64,000 nt of DNA from Paludibacteraceae bacterium (GCA_024401555.1 JAKSKV010000009.1:1-64000); one strand, 5' to 3'. Positions 34,091 through 45,250 are shown, numbered from the stretch's first letter. The notes: generated from the letters alone by a model not told the origin. Numbers and translations: made by a program.

Positions 34091-36685
34091 TTAATTCGTG
34101 AATTTTAATTGTTCTCCGTCTCGATCGACGATGATCGGTTGGTTGCGGTCCACACTTTGGGAAATCAACGCCTTGGAGAGCTCGTTGAGGAGCAATCTTT
34201 GCAAAGTTCTCTTGATAGGACGGGCACCGAACTGTGGGTCGTAACCCTCTTCGGCGATCAAATTCCTGGCATCCTCGGTGACATTGAGTTCAATATCGTT
34301 CTCTTTGAGTTGCTTGTAGAGCGAACCGATTTGGATATCCACGATTTCACGGGTATTCTCCTTGGTAAGAGGAGCGAACATGATGGTTTCGTCGATACGG
34401 TTCAAGAACTCTGGACGGATGGTCTCCTTCAATAGGTTCAAAACCTCCTCTTTCGCCTCCGCGAAGACCTCCTCCTTGTTGTTCTCGTTCAGCTTTTCAA
34501 ACTTCTCGTTGATCAAAGCGGAACCGAGGTTGGAGGTCATGATGATGATGGTGTTCTTGAAGTTCACCAATCTTCCCTTGTTATCGGTCAATCGTCCGTC
34601 ATCCAAGACTTGCAACAATACGTTGAATACATCGGGGTGCGCCTTTTCGATCTCATCGAACAGCACGACTGAGTATGGTTTCCTTCGGATGGCCTCGGTC
34701 AGTTGACCTCCCTCATCATAGCCCACATATCCTGGAGGCGCTCCGATGAGTCGGGTCGCTGCGAATTTCTCTTGGTACTCGGACATGTCGATACGTGTCA
34801 TCATGTTCTCATCGTCGAACAACAACTCCGCAAGTGCCTTGGCCAGCTCGGTCTTACCCACGCCGGTGGTTCCCAAGAAGATGAATGAACCGATCGGTTT
34901 CTTAGGATCCTGCAATCCCGCACGGCTACGACGCACCGCATCCGCTACTGCCGTGATCGCCTCCTCTTGGCCGACAACACGTTTGTGGAGCACCTCCTCC
35001 AAATGCATCAACTTCTCCTTCTCGCTCTGCATCATCTTGTTGACAGGAATGCCTGTCCATTTGGAGACTACCTCCGCAATATCCTCTTCGTCCACCTCCT
35101 CGTCAACGAGTGGGGCGTCGCTTTGGATCTTGCCCAGCTCCTCTTGTGCCTTGGCGATGGTGTCTTCCGCCTCTTTGATTCTTCCGTAACGGATCTCCGC
35201 TACCTTTCCGTAGTCACCATCTCGTTCGGCTTGCTCGGCTTCGAAACGCAACTGTTCGATTTGTATCTTGCTCTGTTGGATGATGTTGATCTGCTCCTTT
35301 TCGGCCTTCCATTTGGCGAGTGTGTCTTGCACCTTCTCTTTGAGTTCAGCGATCTCTCGTTCCAGCTTCTCCATCTTGGCGGTGTCGTTCTCCCTTTTTA
35401 TGGCCTCTCTCTCGATTTCCAACTGTTTGATTTCTCGTTGCTGCTTGTCGAGTTCCTCTGGTACGGAGTTGATCTCCAAACGGAGTTTGGCGGCCGCCTC
35501 ATCGATCAAGTCGATGGCTTTGTCCGGTAAGAAACGGTCGGTGATGTAACGGTTGGATAGGCGCACTGCGGCGATGAGGGCATCGTCCTTGATTCTCACC
35601 TGGTGGTGGTTTTCGTAACGCTCTTTCAGTCCACGGAGGATGGATATGGTGCTCAACTCGTCTGGCTCGTTGACCATGACGATTTGGAATCTACGCTCCA
35701 AAGCTTTATCCTTTTCGAAGTACTTCTGGTATTCATCCAAAGTGGTGGCGCCTACCGAACGGAGTTCTCCTCTTGCAAGGGCTGGTTTCAGAATGTTGGC
35801 TGCGTCCATGGCGCCATCTCCCTTTCCTGCACCCACCAAGGTGTGGATCTCGTCGATGAAAAGAATGATCTCTCCATTGGCTTTGATCACCTCATTGACC
35901 ACGGATTTGAGTCGTTCCTCAAACTCACCCTTGTATTTTGCGCCTGCGACGAGGGCACCCATATCCAAAGAGTAGATTTGCTTGCTCTTTAGGTTTTCAG
36001 GGACGTCGCCACGCATGATACGTTGCGCCAAACCCTCTGCGATAGCGGTCTTACCAGTTCCTGGCTCTCCGATGAGGATCGGGTTGTTTTTGGTTCTACG
36101 GCTCAAGATTTGAAGAACTCGTCGTATCTCCTCGTCCCTTCCGATGACAGGGTCAAGCTTGCCGGCTTGGGCGCGCTCGTTGAGGTTGATGGCGTAGTTC
36201 TTCAAAGCGTTGTATTTTTGTTCCGCTGCGTTGTCCGTCACTTTGTTGCCTTGACGAAGCTCGTCGACAGCCTCTTTGGTCTTGGCGTATTGGAGTCCCG
36301 CATCTTTCAATACACTGGACATTGGATTCTCCACGGCTATCAAGGCCAGTAGAATGCATTCGATGGAGACGTACTGGTCTCCCTCTTCTTTGGAAATCTC
36401 CTCAGCCTTTTTCAATACTGAGTTGGAGTTGTTGCTGAGGTAAGAGTCTTGCGTATCACCGGTCACTTGCGGGAATCGTTCGATCATCTTATCCGCCACA
36501 GCGTTGAGTTGATCCGCGTTCACATTGAGTTTGTTGAACACGAAACGGGTTACATTTTCGCCAACTTTTAAAATACCTTTTAACAAGTGGGCGGGCTCGA
36601 TATGCTGTTGTCTATGGCTGGATGCGCAGTCGACAGCGGCTTGAATCGCCTCTTGACTTTTAAGTGTGTAATTGTTAAAGTTCAT
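34091..36685 (-). CDS. clpB: ATP-dependent disaggregase ClpB (864 aa)
   Basis: Hsp100 chaperone that pulls proteins out of aggregates with DnaK. Order: N-domain (1-150, starting [15 protein letters not shown]), first AAA+ with [15 protein letters not shown], the long coiled-coil M-domain (about 410-530, rich in [16 protein letters not shown]), second AAA+ with [16 protein letters not shown], and a D2-small domain. Full length. The reading frame runs 43 codons further upstream, but ATG 36685 is the family start. Stands alone between two terminator or repeat regions. Confidence 0.97.
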   Translation of the reverse strand: MNFNNYTLKSQEAIQAAVDCASSHRQQHIEPAHLLKGILKVGENVTRFVFNKLNVNADQLNAVADKMIERFPQVTGDTQDSYLSNNSNSVLKKAEEISKEEGDQYVSIECILLALIAVENPMSSVLKDAGLQYAKTKEAVDELRQGNKVTDNAAEQKYNALKNYAINLNERAQAGKLDPVIGRDEEIRRVLQILSRRTKNNPILIGEPGTGKTAIAEGLAQRIMRGDVPENLKSKQIYSLDMGALVAGAKYKGEFEERLKSVVNEVIKANGEIILFIDEIHTLVGAGKGDGAMDAANILKPALARGELRSVGATTLDEYQKYFEKDKALERRFQIVMVNEPDELSTISILRGLKERYENHHQVRIKDDALIAAVRLSNRYITDRFLPDKAIDLIDEAAAKLRLEINSVPEELDKQQREIKQLEIEREAIKRENDTAKMEKLEREIAELKEKVQDTLAKWKAEKEQINIIQQSKIQIEQLRFEAEQAERDGDYGKVAEIRYGRIKEAEDTIAKAQEELGKIQSDAPLVDEEVDEEDIAEVVSKWTGIPVNKMMQSEKEKLMHLEEVLHKRVVGQEEAITAVADAVRRSRAGLQDPKKPIGSFIFLGTTGVGKTELAKALAELLFDDENMMTRIDMSEYQEKFAATRLIGAPPGYVGYDEGGQLTEAIRRKPYSVVLFDEIEKAHPDVFNVLLQVLDDGRLTDNKGRLVNFKNTIIIMTSNLGSALINEKFEKLNENNKEEVFAEAKEEVLNLLKETIRPEFLNRIDETIMFAPLTKENTREIVDIQIGSLYKQLKENDIELNVTEDARNLIAEEGYDPQFGARPIKRTLQRLLLNELSKALISQSVDRNQPIIVDRDGEQLKFTN

Positions 36686-36825
36686 AACGTCTATATTTTT
36701 TGTTGACAACAGATGTATATCAAAACCTTTGCCAAAGCATATTATGCGACAAAATGGCAGACTTCGTGGTGGAAAGTATGCCGAAATTTCATAGACCATG
36801 ATAGATTCCGGCAATCTGTCGTTCC

Positions 36826-39315
36826 CTAACTTTTATTTCTCTTCACGCCTCTGACCGCCTCCGCTTCCAGTGGATTGTCTGGCCAATAATGTTTCGGGTA
36901 TCTGCGTTTCAACTCTTTTTTTACTTCAAAATAGGTGCCTTGCCAAAAACTGCGAAGGTCTTGGGTGAGTTGTACGGGTTTGAATCCAGGGGAGAGTAGT
37001 TCCATCAGTACGGGTTGCGCACCATCGTTGACGCAAGGCGTGTCAGTGAGTCCGAAACACTCTTGCAGCCGGACGGAAAGAACGGGCGCCTCTGCTCCCC
37101 ACCGATAATCCACACGGATTTTGCTGCCCGTAGGCACCGCGATGTGGGTGGGGGCCAACCGATCTACCTCTTGCTGCTGTTCGTAGCTGAGAAGCGACCA
37201 AATCACGGTTTTCAGATCTATCTTCTTCATCTCATTGGCCGTGGTCATCGCCTTACCGTTGCTCTCCGCAAAGAAGGGAATCCACTCTCCGCATCTTCTC
37301 AACACTTCGTTGGTGCATAGGTCGGGAATCTGCAATTCGGGATGCCAAGCGGCCACAGTAGCGATGCGTATCTGCAGTTTCTCCACCTCTTCGTTGAAAT
37401 CGAAAAGGCTGAGTCCCTCCTTGGGGGCGATTTCGCAGATAATTCTGAAAATACCCTCTTTCTCTATTTGATTCAATGGTTGGACGGATATCACGATCGA
37501 ACCAATGCGCTTCTCCTGTTGCATCAAAAGGCAGCCTCGTTTGTTGTCCCACGAGATGTTCTCTTTGGTGCGTACCATCGGCGCGATATCTTGGATGTCC
37601 AAAGGAGCGGCCAAGAAGATATTCCCGCTGGCTGCGTTCATGGAGGCGATCGCCAACCAAGTGTGAGAGGAGAGCATATCTCCTGAAGGTAGTTTGGCTG
37701 TTCCTCCTTGCGATAATCTATATTTGCCGCATCCGTCCATATCTTGGGCGATGCGTTCCGGGTAAGCGTTTGCGATCAGTGCGCCTACCGCTTGAGGCTG
37801 GGGCATCGAATTGTCTATCGCTGTTTTGTTGTATTGTCTGTACTCTTGCGCAATGCGGAGAATGCGGCTCCATCGGCCTGTCTCGTTCCGCTCCCTTGCC
37901 TTCCGTAGTAGGCAGATTCGGCTGTTGAGATCCACATCGTTCTCCCTATCAAGGGGATCCTTCTCTTCCAGTAATGCCGCGATGTCGGCTGCCAATGCTT
38001 GCAGCGGGGGTGTTTGCACCATCTGTAACATTTTTGCGATGCGCGGATGGCAAGGAAGTTCTGCCATGGAACGTCCCAGAGGTGTCACTTTTCGCTCTGT
38101 GTCAATCGCACCTAACAGTGTCAGTAGTTGCTGGGCTTGCGCCACGTTACCTGCGGACGGTGGAGTGAGCCAAGGGAGTTGTTTGATATCACTCTCTCCC
38201 CATACGGCCACATCCAAGAGGGTGGAGGAGAGATCCGCTGTCTCTATTTCAGGGCGTCTGCAAGGCTCCATGCGGTGTTCTGTGGCCAATGTCCAGAGTC
38301 GGTAGCAGCTGCCTGCACATAGACGTCCGGCACGTCCGCTGCGTTGGGTCGCCATATCCAAAGAGATGCGTTGAGTCGCTAAGTGGCTCAATCCATTTCG
38401 TGGATCATAGACCAATGTGCGGCAAAATCCGCCGTCCACCACACATGTAACCCCTTCGATGGTGAGGGAGGTCTCTGCAATAGAGGTGGCCAATACCACC
38501 TTCCGTTCTCCTTCGGGAGATGGTTGGATCGCCCGTTGTTGCTCTTGGGGGGAGAGTTGTCCGTAGAGTGGACAGATATGGGTGCCGCCTAAGGCATTGC
38601 TTAATAATTCTTGGCAACGTAGAATCTCCGCTTGTCCAGGGAGAAAAGCTAAAATATCGCCTTCCTGCTCTTTATGGGCTTTGCGGATGGTATGTGCCAC
38701 AGCCTCCGCAATTTGGGTGGGTTGGGCATCCTCCTCCGAATGGAGGATTTGTACGGGGAACATTCTGCCTTCGCAATCTACCACAGGGGCTTGCAGCGCA
38801 TCGCCTATGGCGGTGGCGTCGATGGTGGCGGACATGATGACGATGCGTAGGTCTGGACGGACCAATTGTTGTATCTCACGAGCTAAGGCCAATGCCACAT
38901 CGGAGTGAAGGCTTCGTTCATGGAATTCATCAAAGATGATGGTGGATACCCCTTCGAGCATCGGGTCGTTTATCAACATACGGGTGAGGATACCCTCTGT
39001 CAGCACCTCTATGCGTGTTTGTTCTGAAACTCTTTTGTCGAAGCGAACCCTATAACCTACCGTTTCCCCCGATTTTTCTCCTATAAGGTGGCTCATTCTT
39101 TCCGCAATCTGTTTGGTGGCCAGACGGCGAGGCTCCAGCAGCAGTATCTTCTCCTCGTCAGCCAGTCCTTGAAAGATGGTGAGCGGAAGTAGGGTGGATT
39201 TTCCCGCTCCCGGCGCAGCGGTGATGATGAGACGGTTCTTCTCCCTGAGCAGTTGGTTCACACGCTCTGATATTGCGTAAGCGGGTAGTTGGAGAGCTTC
39301 GGGGTGGATGGTCAT
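36826..39315 (-). CDS. hrpB: ATP-dependent helicase HrpB (829 aa)
   Basis: DEAH/RHA-type RNA helicase. Walker A is in ITAAPGAGKSTLLPL; Walker B reads DEFHER; SATIDA is motif III; ATSIAETSLTIEGV and QRSGRAGR are motifs V and VI. The C-terminal third (helicase-associated and HrpB-specific domain, ending in LKRRYPKHYWPDNPLEAEA) is complete. Length matches HrpB (about 820-840). ATG 39315 rather than the upstream extension to 39423. Cellular role in bacteria is not well defined. Confidence 0.93.
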   Translation of the reverse strand: MTIHPEALQLPAYAISERVNQLLREKNRLIITAAPGAGKSTLLPLTIFQGLADEEKILLLEPRRLATKQIAERMSHLIGEKSGETVGYRVRFDKRVSEQTRIEVLTEGILTRMLINDPMLEGVSTIIFDEFHERSLHSDVALALAREIQQLVRPDLRIVIMSATIDATAIGDALQAPVVDCEGRMFPVQILHSEEDAQPTQIAEAVAHTIRKAHKEQEGDILAFLPGQAEILRCQELLSNALGGTHICPLYGQLSPQEQQRAIQPSPEGERKVVLATSIAETSLTIEGVTCVVDGGFCRTLVYDPRNGLSHLATQRISLDMATQRSGRAGRLCAGSCYRLWTLATEHRMEPCRRPEIETADLSSTLLDVAVWGESDIKQLPWLTPPSAGNVAQAQQLLTLLGAIDTERKVTPLGRSMAELPCHPRIAKMLQMVQTPPLQALAADIAALLEEKDPLDRENDVDLNSRICLLRKARERNETGRWSRILRIAQEYRQYNKTAIDNSMPQPQAVGALIANAYPERIAQDMDGCGKYRLSQGGTAKLPSGDMLSSHTWLAIASMNAASGNIFLAAPLDIQDIAPMVRTKENISWDNKRGCLLMQQEKRIGSIVISVQPLNQIEKEGIFRIICEIAPKEGLSLFDFNEEVEKLQIRIATVAAWHPELQIPDLCTNEVLRRCGEWIPFFAESNGKAMTTANEMKKIDLKTVIWSLLSYEQQQEVDRLAPTHIAVPTGSKIRVDYRWGAEAPVLSVRLQECFGLTDTPCVNDGAQPVLMELLSPGFKPVQLTQDLRSFWQGTYFEVKKELKRRYPKHYWPDNPLEAEAVRGVKRNKS

Positions 39316-39410
39316 GTGCTTTATACTTTTTTGCAAAGATAGTTTGAAAAAGCGAAAAAGAAAAAGGAGATCCTCAATGCATTCTCGCAAATGTACTCGT
39401 GTGAAAACGA

Positions 39411-39438
39411 CAAGGGGAGACATCGCTGCCTCCCCTTG
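39411..39438 (-). terminator. terminator after the GH74-like gene
   Basis: CAAGGGGAG and CTCCCCTTG (9 bp) with a 10-base loop, 33 bases after the stop codon of the minus-strand gene; on that strand it is followed by TCGTTTTC. Confidence 0.65.
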
Positions 39439-39470
39439 CCAGAATCATGATAGTGTTTGTTTTCTAGAGT

Positions 39471-42398
39471 TTATTTCTTCATTATTTTTGTCGCTATTCC
39501 ATTTGTCTTCAATACATAGAGACCGCTCTTCCAAGCCTCTCCAAGGGTAGTGGTTCCGTAGGCCTCGCCTCTTTCGATGATTTGGCCCATTGTATTGATC
39601 ACTTCGTATTCTCCCTCTGCGGTGAAGGAGAAGCTCTCTTCGAATGGGTTAGGGTAGAGGGCGATCGTAGATGCTTCCACCTCCTCAGTAGCTGTTCCCT
39701 CGATCTTACAATCTGTATTGTCCACAAAACATTTCCATGTGCTTGAAGTGGCGTTCTCGGCTCTCTCTCCGTAGATGATACCCAATCCGACAGTACTCAT
39801 ATAGAATCGTCCGTAAGTGTTCCAGTCTCCGATGACGAATTGTCCGTTACCAGGACCACCGAATTGATGTTCTTCGTCGTTGATTCTTAACCATTTCTTT
39901 CCGTAATCGTCAGAGATGTAAAGACCTGTTCCGTCATTGTTGGCGGCACCCCAGATATAGATGGCGTAGTCGCTATCTTTGCCTTTGCCGACGCCCACTG
40001 CGGTACAGCTGTTGACGCCCGCTACCTTTGAGAAACTCTCGCCGTGGTTGTCCGAGACGAACAAACCATTTCCGCTACCAGGAGCGTAGATCAAGCCCTC
40101 TTTGCCCGCAACGATGGCGATACGGCCGAAATCTCCGTTGCTGAGAGCTTGTGACTTGAAGGATACACCGTAGTCCGTACTTCTGTAGAAGGTGCCCTTA
40201 CCGCCTGCATAGACGTATGCGTCGTTCTCTGGATCCACTTGGATGTGGGTAGCCTTGTCTGTACCGCTGATCTTGGTCCATGCGGAACCGTTGTTGTCAG
40301 AGTAGTAGATGCCAGACTCGCCTGGGCCAGGGATGATGAAGAATCTGTACTTGCCATTCACCTTGGCAATGGCGCACTTTCCTTCGTTGGATGGCAATAG
40401 ACCACATTCATTGCAGTATGGATTGCGGTAGCTGTAGTCGGTACCGCCACTACATTTTTTCCATCCGTCGTGGCCACTCAAGGTGTAGTAGAAACCTGTA
40501 TTGGCCATACGCATCATCACCTTAGGGTCCTTGCTGTAATAGTTGATACCGCCGGAGGTTCCAGGCGCTGGGTTATGGATAGGAGCGAACTCGTGGATAT
40601 CCTTGTGGATGAATCCGGTGTAGTCACCGATGACAGACATGAGATCACCGCCAGGTACGCTGACCAAATCCAAGGCTACCGTCTCCTCCAATCCGTTCAC
40701 ATCAAAGTAGAAGGTTGGCTTGCCTTTGCACCAGATGTTGTTGCAGGTGAAGATACCGTTTCCGGAGGTTGTGGAGACTTTGTTGTCATCCGTTGGATCG
40801 AAACAGAGGCTGCCGCTCCAGTGGATCGCGTAACCAGGGATCCATGTTACTCCATTGTTGGTGAGGGTCATATTGCTTTTCAAACAACGCCAGTTCTTTC
40901 CTCCATCTTCAGAGGTCCAGTAGATGTCTCCGTTGGCGCTGGAACCGTTATCCCATGCTTGCGGAATCCATGTGTTGTTGGTGGAAACCACCAATTTATT
41001 GGCATCCTTGGGAGAAACAGCCACGTCGCCTAATCCGTATTGCTCACTTGGAGAGATGTTCTCCGCACTCTTGGTATTAGGATTGTATCGGTAAACGGCA
41101 CCACTTGCTCCACCTACGCATGCGCTAGAGTAGGCGATGAGCAAATTTCCATCTGGATCCATCTTCATTCGGCATGGAACATATTTGGTCGGTAGTTGGG
41201 CGACCGCGTTCCAACTTGAACCTCCATCTTCCGACACATATACGTTGCTTGATCCTGTACGGGATATGCCGACGAATATTCTTTGCGTCTTGCCACCTGA
41301 TTTTTTACTTCCGTCGAAAACGATGGCGGTAGTTCCGTTTTGGTCTGGTGTCGAGGCGTATTGTTTGTTTTCCCAACTAGGCCAATTGACACTGGAAGTA
41401 TACACGCCTTTTAACGAAGAGACGGCGCTCCAGCTTTTTCCTCCGTTTTCACTCTTGATGAGTGGGTTGTTGGCACGGCCTCCGCAGTAGATGATGTCGC
41501 TATTGTTAGGATCCACAGCGATTCTCTCTCCACAGTTACGTCCTTGGCCGTTTCCGTGCGCGAAGATTAGGGAGGTCACATCGGATGTGTTGAAAGTCTT
41601 TCCTCCATCCTTGGAGTACATGACCGCTGTCTTTTGTGCACTGAAATATTGGCAACCGCCCAACATATAGATGTTGTTCTCGTTTTGTGGGTCGATGGCC
41701 AAGGCTTCGATACTCAACAGACCTTTGTCATCTTCCGAGATAAAGTTGGTGATGGGTTTCCAAGAACAGTCAGCGTCGTTCCATTTGTAAGCGCCGCCCA
41801 CATCAGTACGTGCGTATTTGGATTTGCCAGAGGCGATGATGCCTGATACGAATCCACCACCACCGATGGCCAAATTGCCGTAAGAGTAAGGAATGTAGGA
41901 GGATGGATCTTTCGGCATGGAGGTGTTGCACTCCACTGCGTCATTTTTGTCGGATACGAAGCGGATGTTGTCGATATACATCATACCACTCTCGCCGCCC
42001 AAAGCGATCAAGACCTCGTCTTGACTTAGGTTTTGGTCTGTGAAGTCGTAATAGAGGGTTGTCCAAACGCGGGCTTTGGCGGTTTGGTAAAGATTTACTT
42101 TGGAATTGTTGGAGTAAGCTTTTACGGTAATGTCTGCGGGAGAGAGTACATCCACAGCCAAGAGTTGCGTGGCAATTTCAGATCCGCAGGCGAACGATGC
42201 GCCGCCGTAATTGGTGATCTCCATTTTTAGGCAATGCTCACTGGTGTTTCCACATTGGTGTGGATTCTCAATGATACTTTTCTCCGTTCCCCATCCACCG
42301 GTAGGAAACTTGCCGTCTTCGAAATCGTACAGTGTCTTTGCGTTCGCACCAACTTGCGAGAGGGCGAGAAAGGCAATGATTGCATTTGTTTTTCTCAT
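39471..42398 (-). CDS. GH74-like beta-propeller protein with T9SS type A signal (975 aa)
   Basis: A signal peptide (MRKTNAIIAFLALSQVGANA) leads to a jelly-roll-like segment (about 25-145, LYDFEDGKFPTGGWG) that resembles a carbohydrate-binding module. Two seven-bladed propellers follow, with GGGGFVSGII, ARTDVGGAYKW and many SEDGG and DNNGSAW sialidase/VPS10-type turns; this is the xyloglucanase GH74 layout. The first catalytic Asp (TDVGG) is present, but at the expected second position the sequence reads WSGSLCFDP without the usual Asp. The last 80 residues (IALYPNPFEESFSF, GLYVLKTNG) are the type A type IX sorting domain, so it is exported to the surface. Substrate unproven. Confidence 0.82.
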   Translation of the reverse strand: MRKTNAIIAFLALSQVGANAKTLYDFEDGKFPTGGWGTEKSIIENPHQCGNTSEHCLKMEITNYGGASFACGSEIATQLLAVDVLSPADITVKAYSNNSKVNLYQTAKARVWTTLYYDFTDQNLSQDEVLIALGGESGMMYIDNIRFVSDKNDAVECNTSMPKDPSSYIPYSYGNLAIGGGGFVSGIIASGKSKYARTDVGGAYKWNDADCSWKPITNFISEDDKGLLSIEALAIDPQNENNIYMLGGCQYFSAQKTAVMYSKDGGKTFNTSDVTSLIFAHGNGQGRNCGERIAVDPNNSDIIYCGGRANNPLIKSENGGKSWSAVSSLKGVYTSSVNWPSWENKQYASTPDQNGTTAIVFDGSKKSGGKTQRIFVGISRTGSSNVYVSEDGGSSWNAVAQLPTKYVPCRMKMDPDGNLLIAYSSACVGGASGAVYRYNPNTKSAENISPSEQYGLGDVAVSPKDANKLVVSTNNTWIPQAWDNGSSANGDIYWTSEDGGKNWRCLKSNMTLTNNGVTWIPGYAIHWSGSLCFDPTDDNKVSTTSGNGIFTCNNIWCKGKPTFYFDVNGLEETVALDLVSVPGGDLMSVIGDYTGFIHKDIHEFAPIHNPAPGTSGGINYYSKDPKVMMRMANTGFYYTLSGHDGWKKCSGGTDYSYRNPYCNECGLLPSNEGKCAIAKVNGKYRFFIIPGPGESGIYYSDNNGSAWTKISGTDKATHIQVDPENDAYVYAGGKGTFYRSTDYGVSFKSQALSNGDFGRIAIVAGKEGLIYAPGSGNGLFVSDNHGESFSKVAGVNSCTAVGVGKGKDSDYAIYIWGAANNDGTGLYISDDYGKKWLRINDEEHQFGGPGNGQFVIGDWNTYGRFYMSTVGLGIIYGERAENATSSTWKCFVDNTDCKIEGTATEEVEASTIALYPNPFEESFSFTAEGEYEVINTMGQIIERGEAYGTTTLGEAWKSGLYVLKTNGIATKIMKK

Positions 42399-42590
42399 GA
42401 TAATATGGTTTATGCTTGACAATCGTTTTCTATTCACGATGCAAATATATTCGAAATGTTCATAGATGTTGCAGCTGTTATGCCGATTGGAACAAAAGTG
42501 TTGCCTTTTGGAATAAAAAGACAAATTACTTTGCTATATTTGCTCGTGCAACTACATAATTTCGATAAGTGAATATTAAGAATAAATCAA

Positions 42591-43229
42591 ATGGGCAATC
42601 AAATGGATAAGGCAAAGAATAGAATTGAATTTGAAGAGCTGCTCCGTTCGACGCAGCGTGATGGCGTGGAAGATATGTTGGCATGGTTGAACGAGAATAA
42701 TTTTTTTGAGGCGCCTGCCTCTTCCAATCACCATTTAAATGTGGAGGGAGGTTTGGTGCAACACTCATTGAATACGTGTCATGCGGCATTGACCGTGTGG
42801 GAGGGAATGCAAAAGTTGGAACCATCGTTGGCCAACGAGGTGAGCCGTGACAATGTGATCATCGCCAGCTTGCTGCATGATGTATGTAAGACGGACATCT
42901 ATTTCCGCTCCGTGAAGAAGAAAAAGAATGCCATAGGTGTCTGGGAAGATGTGGAGGGATATAAGGTTTCTTACAAAAATTTCCCTATGGGACATGGCGA
43001 AAAGTCTGTGATTCAGATTCTTTGCGCCGGTTTGGAATTGACGGAGGATGAGATGCTTGCCATTCGCTGGCACATGGGCGCTTGGGGCATCAATATGAAT
43101 AGTTTTGAGGATGAGCGTTGTTACGATACCTCGCGTAAACTCTATCCGTTGGTCTCTATCATTCAGGTGGCGGATGGTTTGGCTGCCTCTATTTTGGAAC
43201 GTAGTAACACCGATTTGGATGAGTTGTAG
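42591..43229 (+). CDS. HD-domain phosphohydrolase (212 aa)
   Basis: Histidines and aspartates of an HD domain are in place: GLVQHSLNTC, ASLLHDVCKTD, a MGHGEKSV histidine and IRWHMGAWG, then IIQVADGLA. The domain binds one or two metals and usually cleaves phosphate esters or nucleotides. Compact single-domain protein without membrane segments. ATG 42591 or ATG 42603 may be the start. Substrate cannot be read. Convergent with the GSCFA gene, 13 bases apart. Confidence 0.82.
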   Translation: MGNQMDKAKNRIEFEELLRSTQRDGVEDMLAWLNENNFFEAPASSNHHLNVEGGLVQHSLNTCHAALTVWEGMQKLEPSLANEVSRDNVIIASLLHDVCKTDIYFRSVKKKKNAIGVWEDVEGYKVSYKNFPMGHGEKSVIQILCAGLELTEDEMLAIRWHMGAWGINMNSFEDERCYDTSRKLYPLVSIIQVADGLAASILERSNTDLDEL

Positions 43230-43242
43230 ATCGCTTATGATG

Positions 43243-44217
43243 TCATAGTTGGGCGGATAACGCCTCTCTTTCAGCCTCGAAATCGATCCAAGGCATCGCC
43301 TGGGCTATGGTTTCGAGGTTTTCTTTTGTCTTTTGGATAAAACGTTTGTGGCTATCGCAATCAGGATTGAATGGGCGGTGGCCAACAGCCTCTCTTAATT
43401 TTTGGATCGTGGCCATTTGCTCAATAGCCTCAGAAGTCATTCTGCACGCTGTGAATTTCTCCCAAATGTATTGAATGGCCGACTCGTTGGGGTGGAGCAT
43501 GTCGCTGGCGTAGAATCGGTAATCCCTCAATTCATCCATCATAATCTCGTAGGCGGGGAAATATTGGATATCCCTGTTCTTCTCTTGGACGATGCCTATC
43601 GCGAGCAGTAGGGTGGATTTGCTCAATTGGTTCTCGTGCGCGCCATCCTTCCAGTGTCGGATAGGACTCACGGTGAAGGTGATTTTTGCGGTTGGGTTGA
43701 GGCTACGGATCAGTTGGATGGTCCCGTTCAGGCTCTCCACACATTCCGTCATATCGATTCTCCTTCTGGAGAAACGCTCTTGGGGTTCTTTGTGGCAATT
43801 GGCCACCACGCCGCCATCCGCCAATTCATAGATCCATGCGGTGCCTAAGGTGATGAATATATGAGAGGCCTCACGCATAAAGCGGTGTGCGCTCTCTAAC
43901 GCTTGGTTGGCGTTCAAGAGGAAATCCTCCTCGCTCAGTCTGGCGAATTTGCTGTGGAGGCGGAAACTGTTCCACACGCCCTCTTTGCAGAAGAGATCCG
44001 TATGGTCGAATTGTTTGAATGAGACGATCCTTTTGATGCTCTCTTGAATGGAGCATGGGTTGAAGAGTATGCCGAGCGGATTGTTGGAAACGCTGAATTT
44101 CAACGCATCCAGCCTGTTTCCGATATGCTCGGAAAAACAAGAGCCGAACATCATGATCTTACTCTTGTAAGTGATGTCCGCCTCTTGGTTTATATGGATC
44201 GGTGTGCTGAACTGCAT
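43243..44217 (-). CDS. GSCFA family protein (324 aa)
   Basis: Contains the family name motif MFGSCFSEHIG near the N-terminus and the blocks FITLGTAWIYE and TFTVSPIRHWKDG, characteristic of GSCFA proteins, which resemble SGNH hydrolases (Ser in GSCF, His in DMLHPN near the C-terminus). No signal peptide, hence cytosolic or lipid-associated. The activity is not established. It is 3 bases from the stop of the OmpA-like gene row on the same strand, which suggests co-transcription. Confidence 0.87.
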   Translation of the reverse strand: MQFSTPIHINQEADITYKSKIMMFGSCFSEHIGNRLDALKFSVSNNPLGILFNPCSIQESIKRIVSFKQFDHTDLFCKEGVWNSFRLHSKFARLSEEDFLLNANQALESAHRFMREASHIFITLGTAWIYELADGGVVANCHKEPQERFSRRRIDMTECVESLNGTIQLIRSLNPTAKITFTVSPIRHWKDGAHENQLSKSTLLLAIGIVQEKNRDIQYFPAYEIMMDELRDYRFYASDMLHPNESAIQYIWEKFTACRMTSEAIEQMATIQKLREAVGHRPFNPDCDSHKRFIQKTKENLETIAQAMPWIDFEAEREALSAQL

Positions 44218-44220
44218 GGT

Positions 44221-45177
44221 TTACTCTCCTGACATTGCCTTGAGCAACTCATCCATGTTAGGGCTGAGGATGATCTCGGTACGTCTGTTTTTCGCGCGAG
44301 CCTCTGGCGTCTTCGCAGGATCAACAGGAACGAACTCCGCACGGCCGCTGGCTGAGATTTGTGAAGGGTTCACGTTTTTGTTGGCGATGAGGATACGGAC
44401 AATCGCGGTGGCGCGTTTAGCGCTCAAATCCCAGTTGTCCTCCACGCTGGCGTTGGGTTTCAATGGAACGTCGTCTGTGTGACCCTCGATCACGATGTTG
44501 ATATCCTTGTTCTCCGCAATGAAGTTGGAGAGTTTGTTGAGCGCATTGGCACCTTTGGCGTCCACATCCCACTTTCCAGACTTGAAGAGTAGTTTCTCGT
44601 CGAGCGATACATAGACCTTGCCATTCTTGTTCACAACCTCGATTCCGTTGCCTTCATATCCTTTCAAAGCTGCGGAAACACGGTTCTTCAACCCCTTCAT
44701 CATGCTATCTTGCTTGTCAACGAGGCTTTGCAACTCGGCCAAGTTCTTCTCTTTCTCTTTGAGCACTTTCTCCGATTTCGTCAAGGCGTCCTCGCGGGCT
44801 TGCAGTTTCTCTTGTGATTTTTGAAGGTCAGCCAAAAGCGATTTGATCTCCTTGTCGCTGGATGCGCTATTCTTGGTGAGACGATCGGAAAGTTGGTTGT
44901 TGAGTGCTTTGAGGTCTTTGTTCTCCAAATTCATTTGATGCAAAGCTTTTGATCTTGCGACAGAGTCCTCCGCCATTTGATTGATCTTTTTGTGGGAAGC
45001 GGTGGAGTCGCGCAATAGGGAGGCCAAATGTTTGTTTGCCAAGTCTAATTTCTCCGCATACTCCTTGTTGCTCTTCTGACTGGCTGTCAAGTCATTCAAA
45101 GTTTGGTTCAAGGTCTTTTTAGAGGCGCATGACGCGAACATCGCACCCATGAACATGAATAAGAATATTTTTTTCAT
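44221..45177 (-). CDS. OmpA-family lipoprotein with coiled coil (318 aa)
   Basis: A lipoprotein signal (MKKIFLFMFMGAMFASC, Cys17) is followed by about 150 residues of coiled coil (KLDLANKHLASLLRDST, many Lys/Glu/Leu heptads) and a C-terminal OmpA domain: LLFKSGKWDVDAKG, INIVIEGHTDDVPL, LSAKRATAIVRIL, SASGRAEFVPV, RRTEIIL. The domain binds peptidoglycan; the protein likely links the outer membrane to the wall. The upstream frame to 45225 lacks the signal. GSCFA gene follows at once. Confidence 0.92.
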   Translation of the reverse strand: MKKIFLFMFMGAMFASCASKKTLNQTLNDLTASQKSNKEYAEKLDLANKHLASLLRDSTASHKKINQMAEDSVARSKALHQMNLENKDLKALNNQLSDRLTKNSASSDKEIKSLLADLQKSQEKLQAREDALTKSEKVLKEKEKNLAELQSLVDKQDSMMKGLKNRVSAALKGYEGNGIEVVNKNGKVYVSLDEKLLFKSGKWDVDAKGANALNKLSNFIAENKDINIVIEGHTDDVPLKPNASVEDNWDLSAKRATAIVRILIANKNVNPSQISASGRAEFVPVDPAKTPEARAKNRRTEIILSPNMDELLKAMSGE

Positions 45178-45250
45178 ATTGTTTTTTATTAGTGTTCCAT
45201 TTTTTGTCTTCTTTTTCCGAGGCATCTCTTTGGCAAATTTAAAAAATTTT

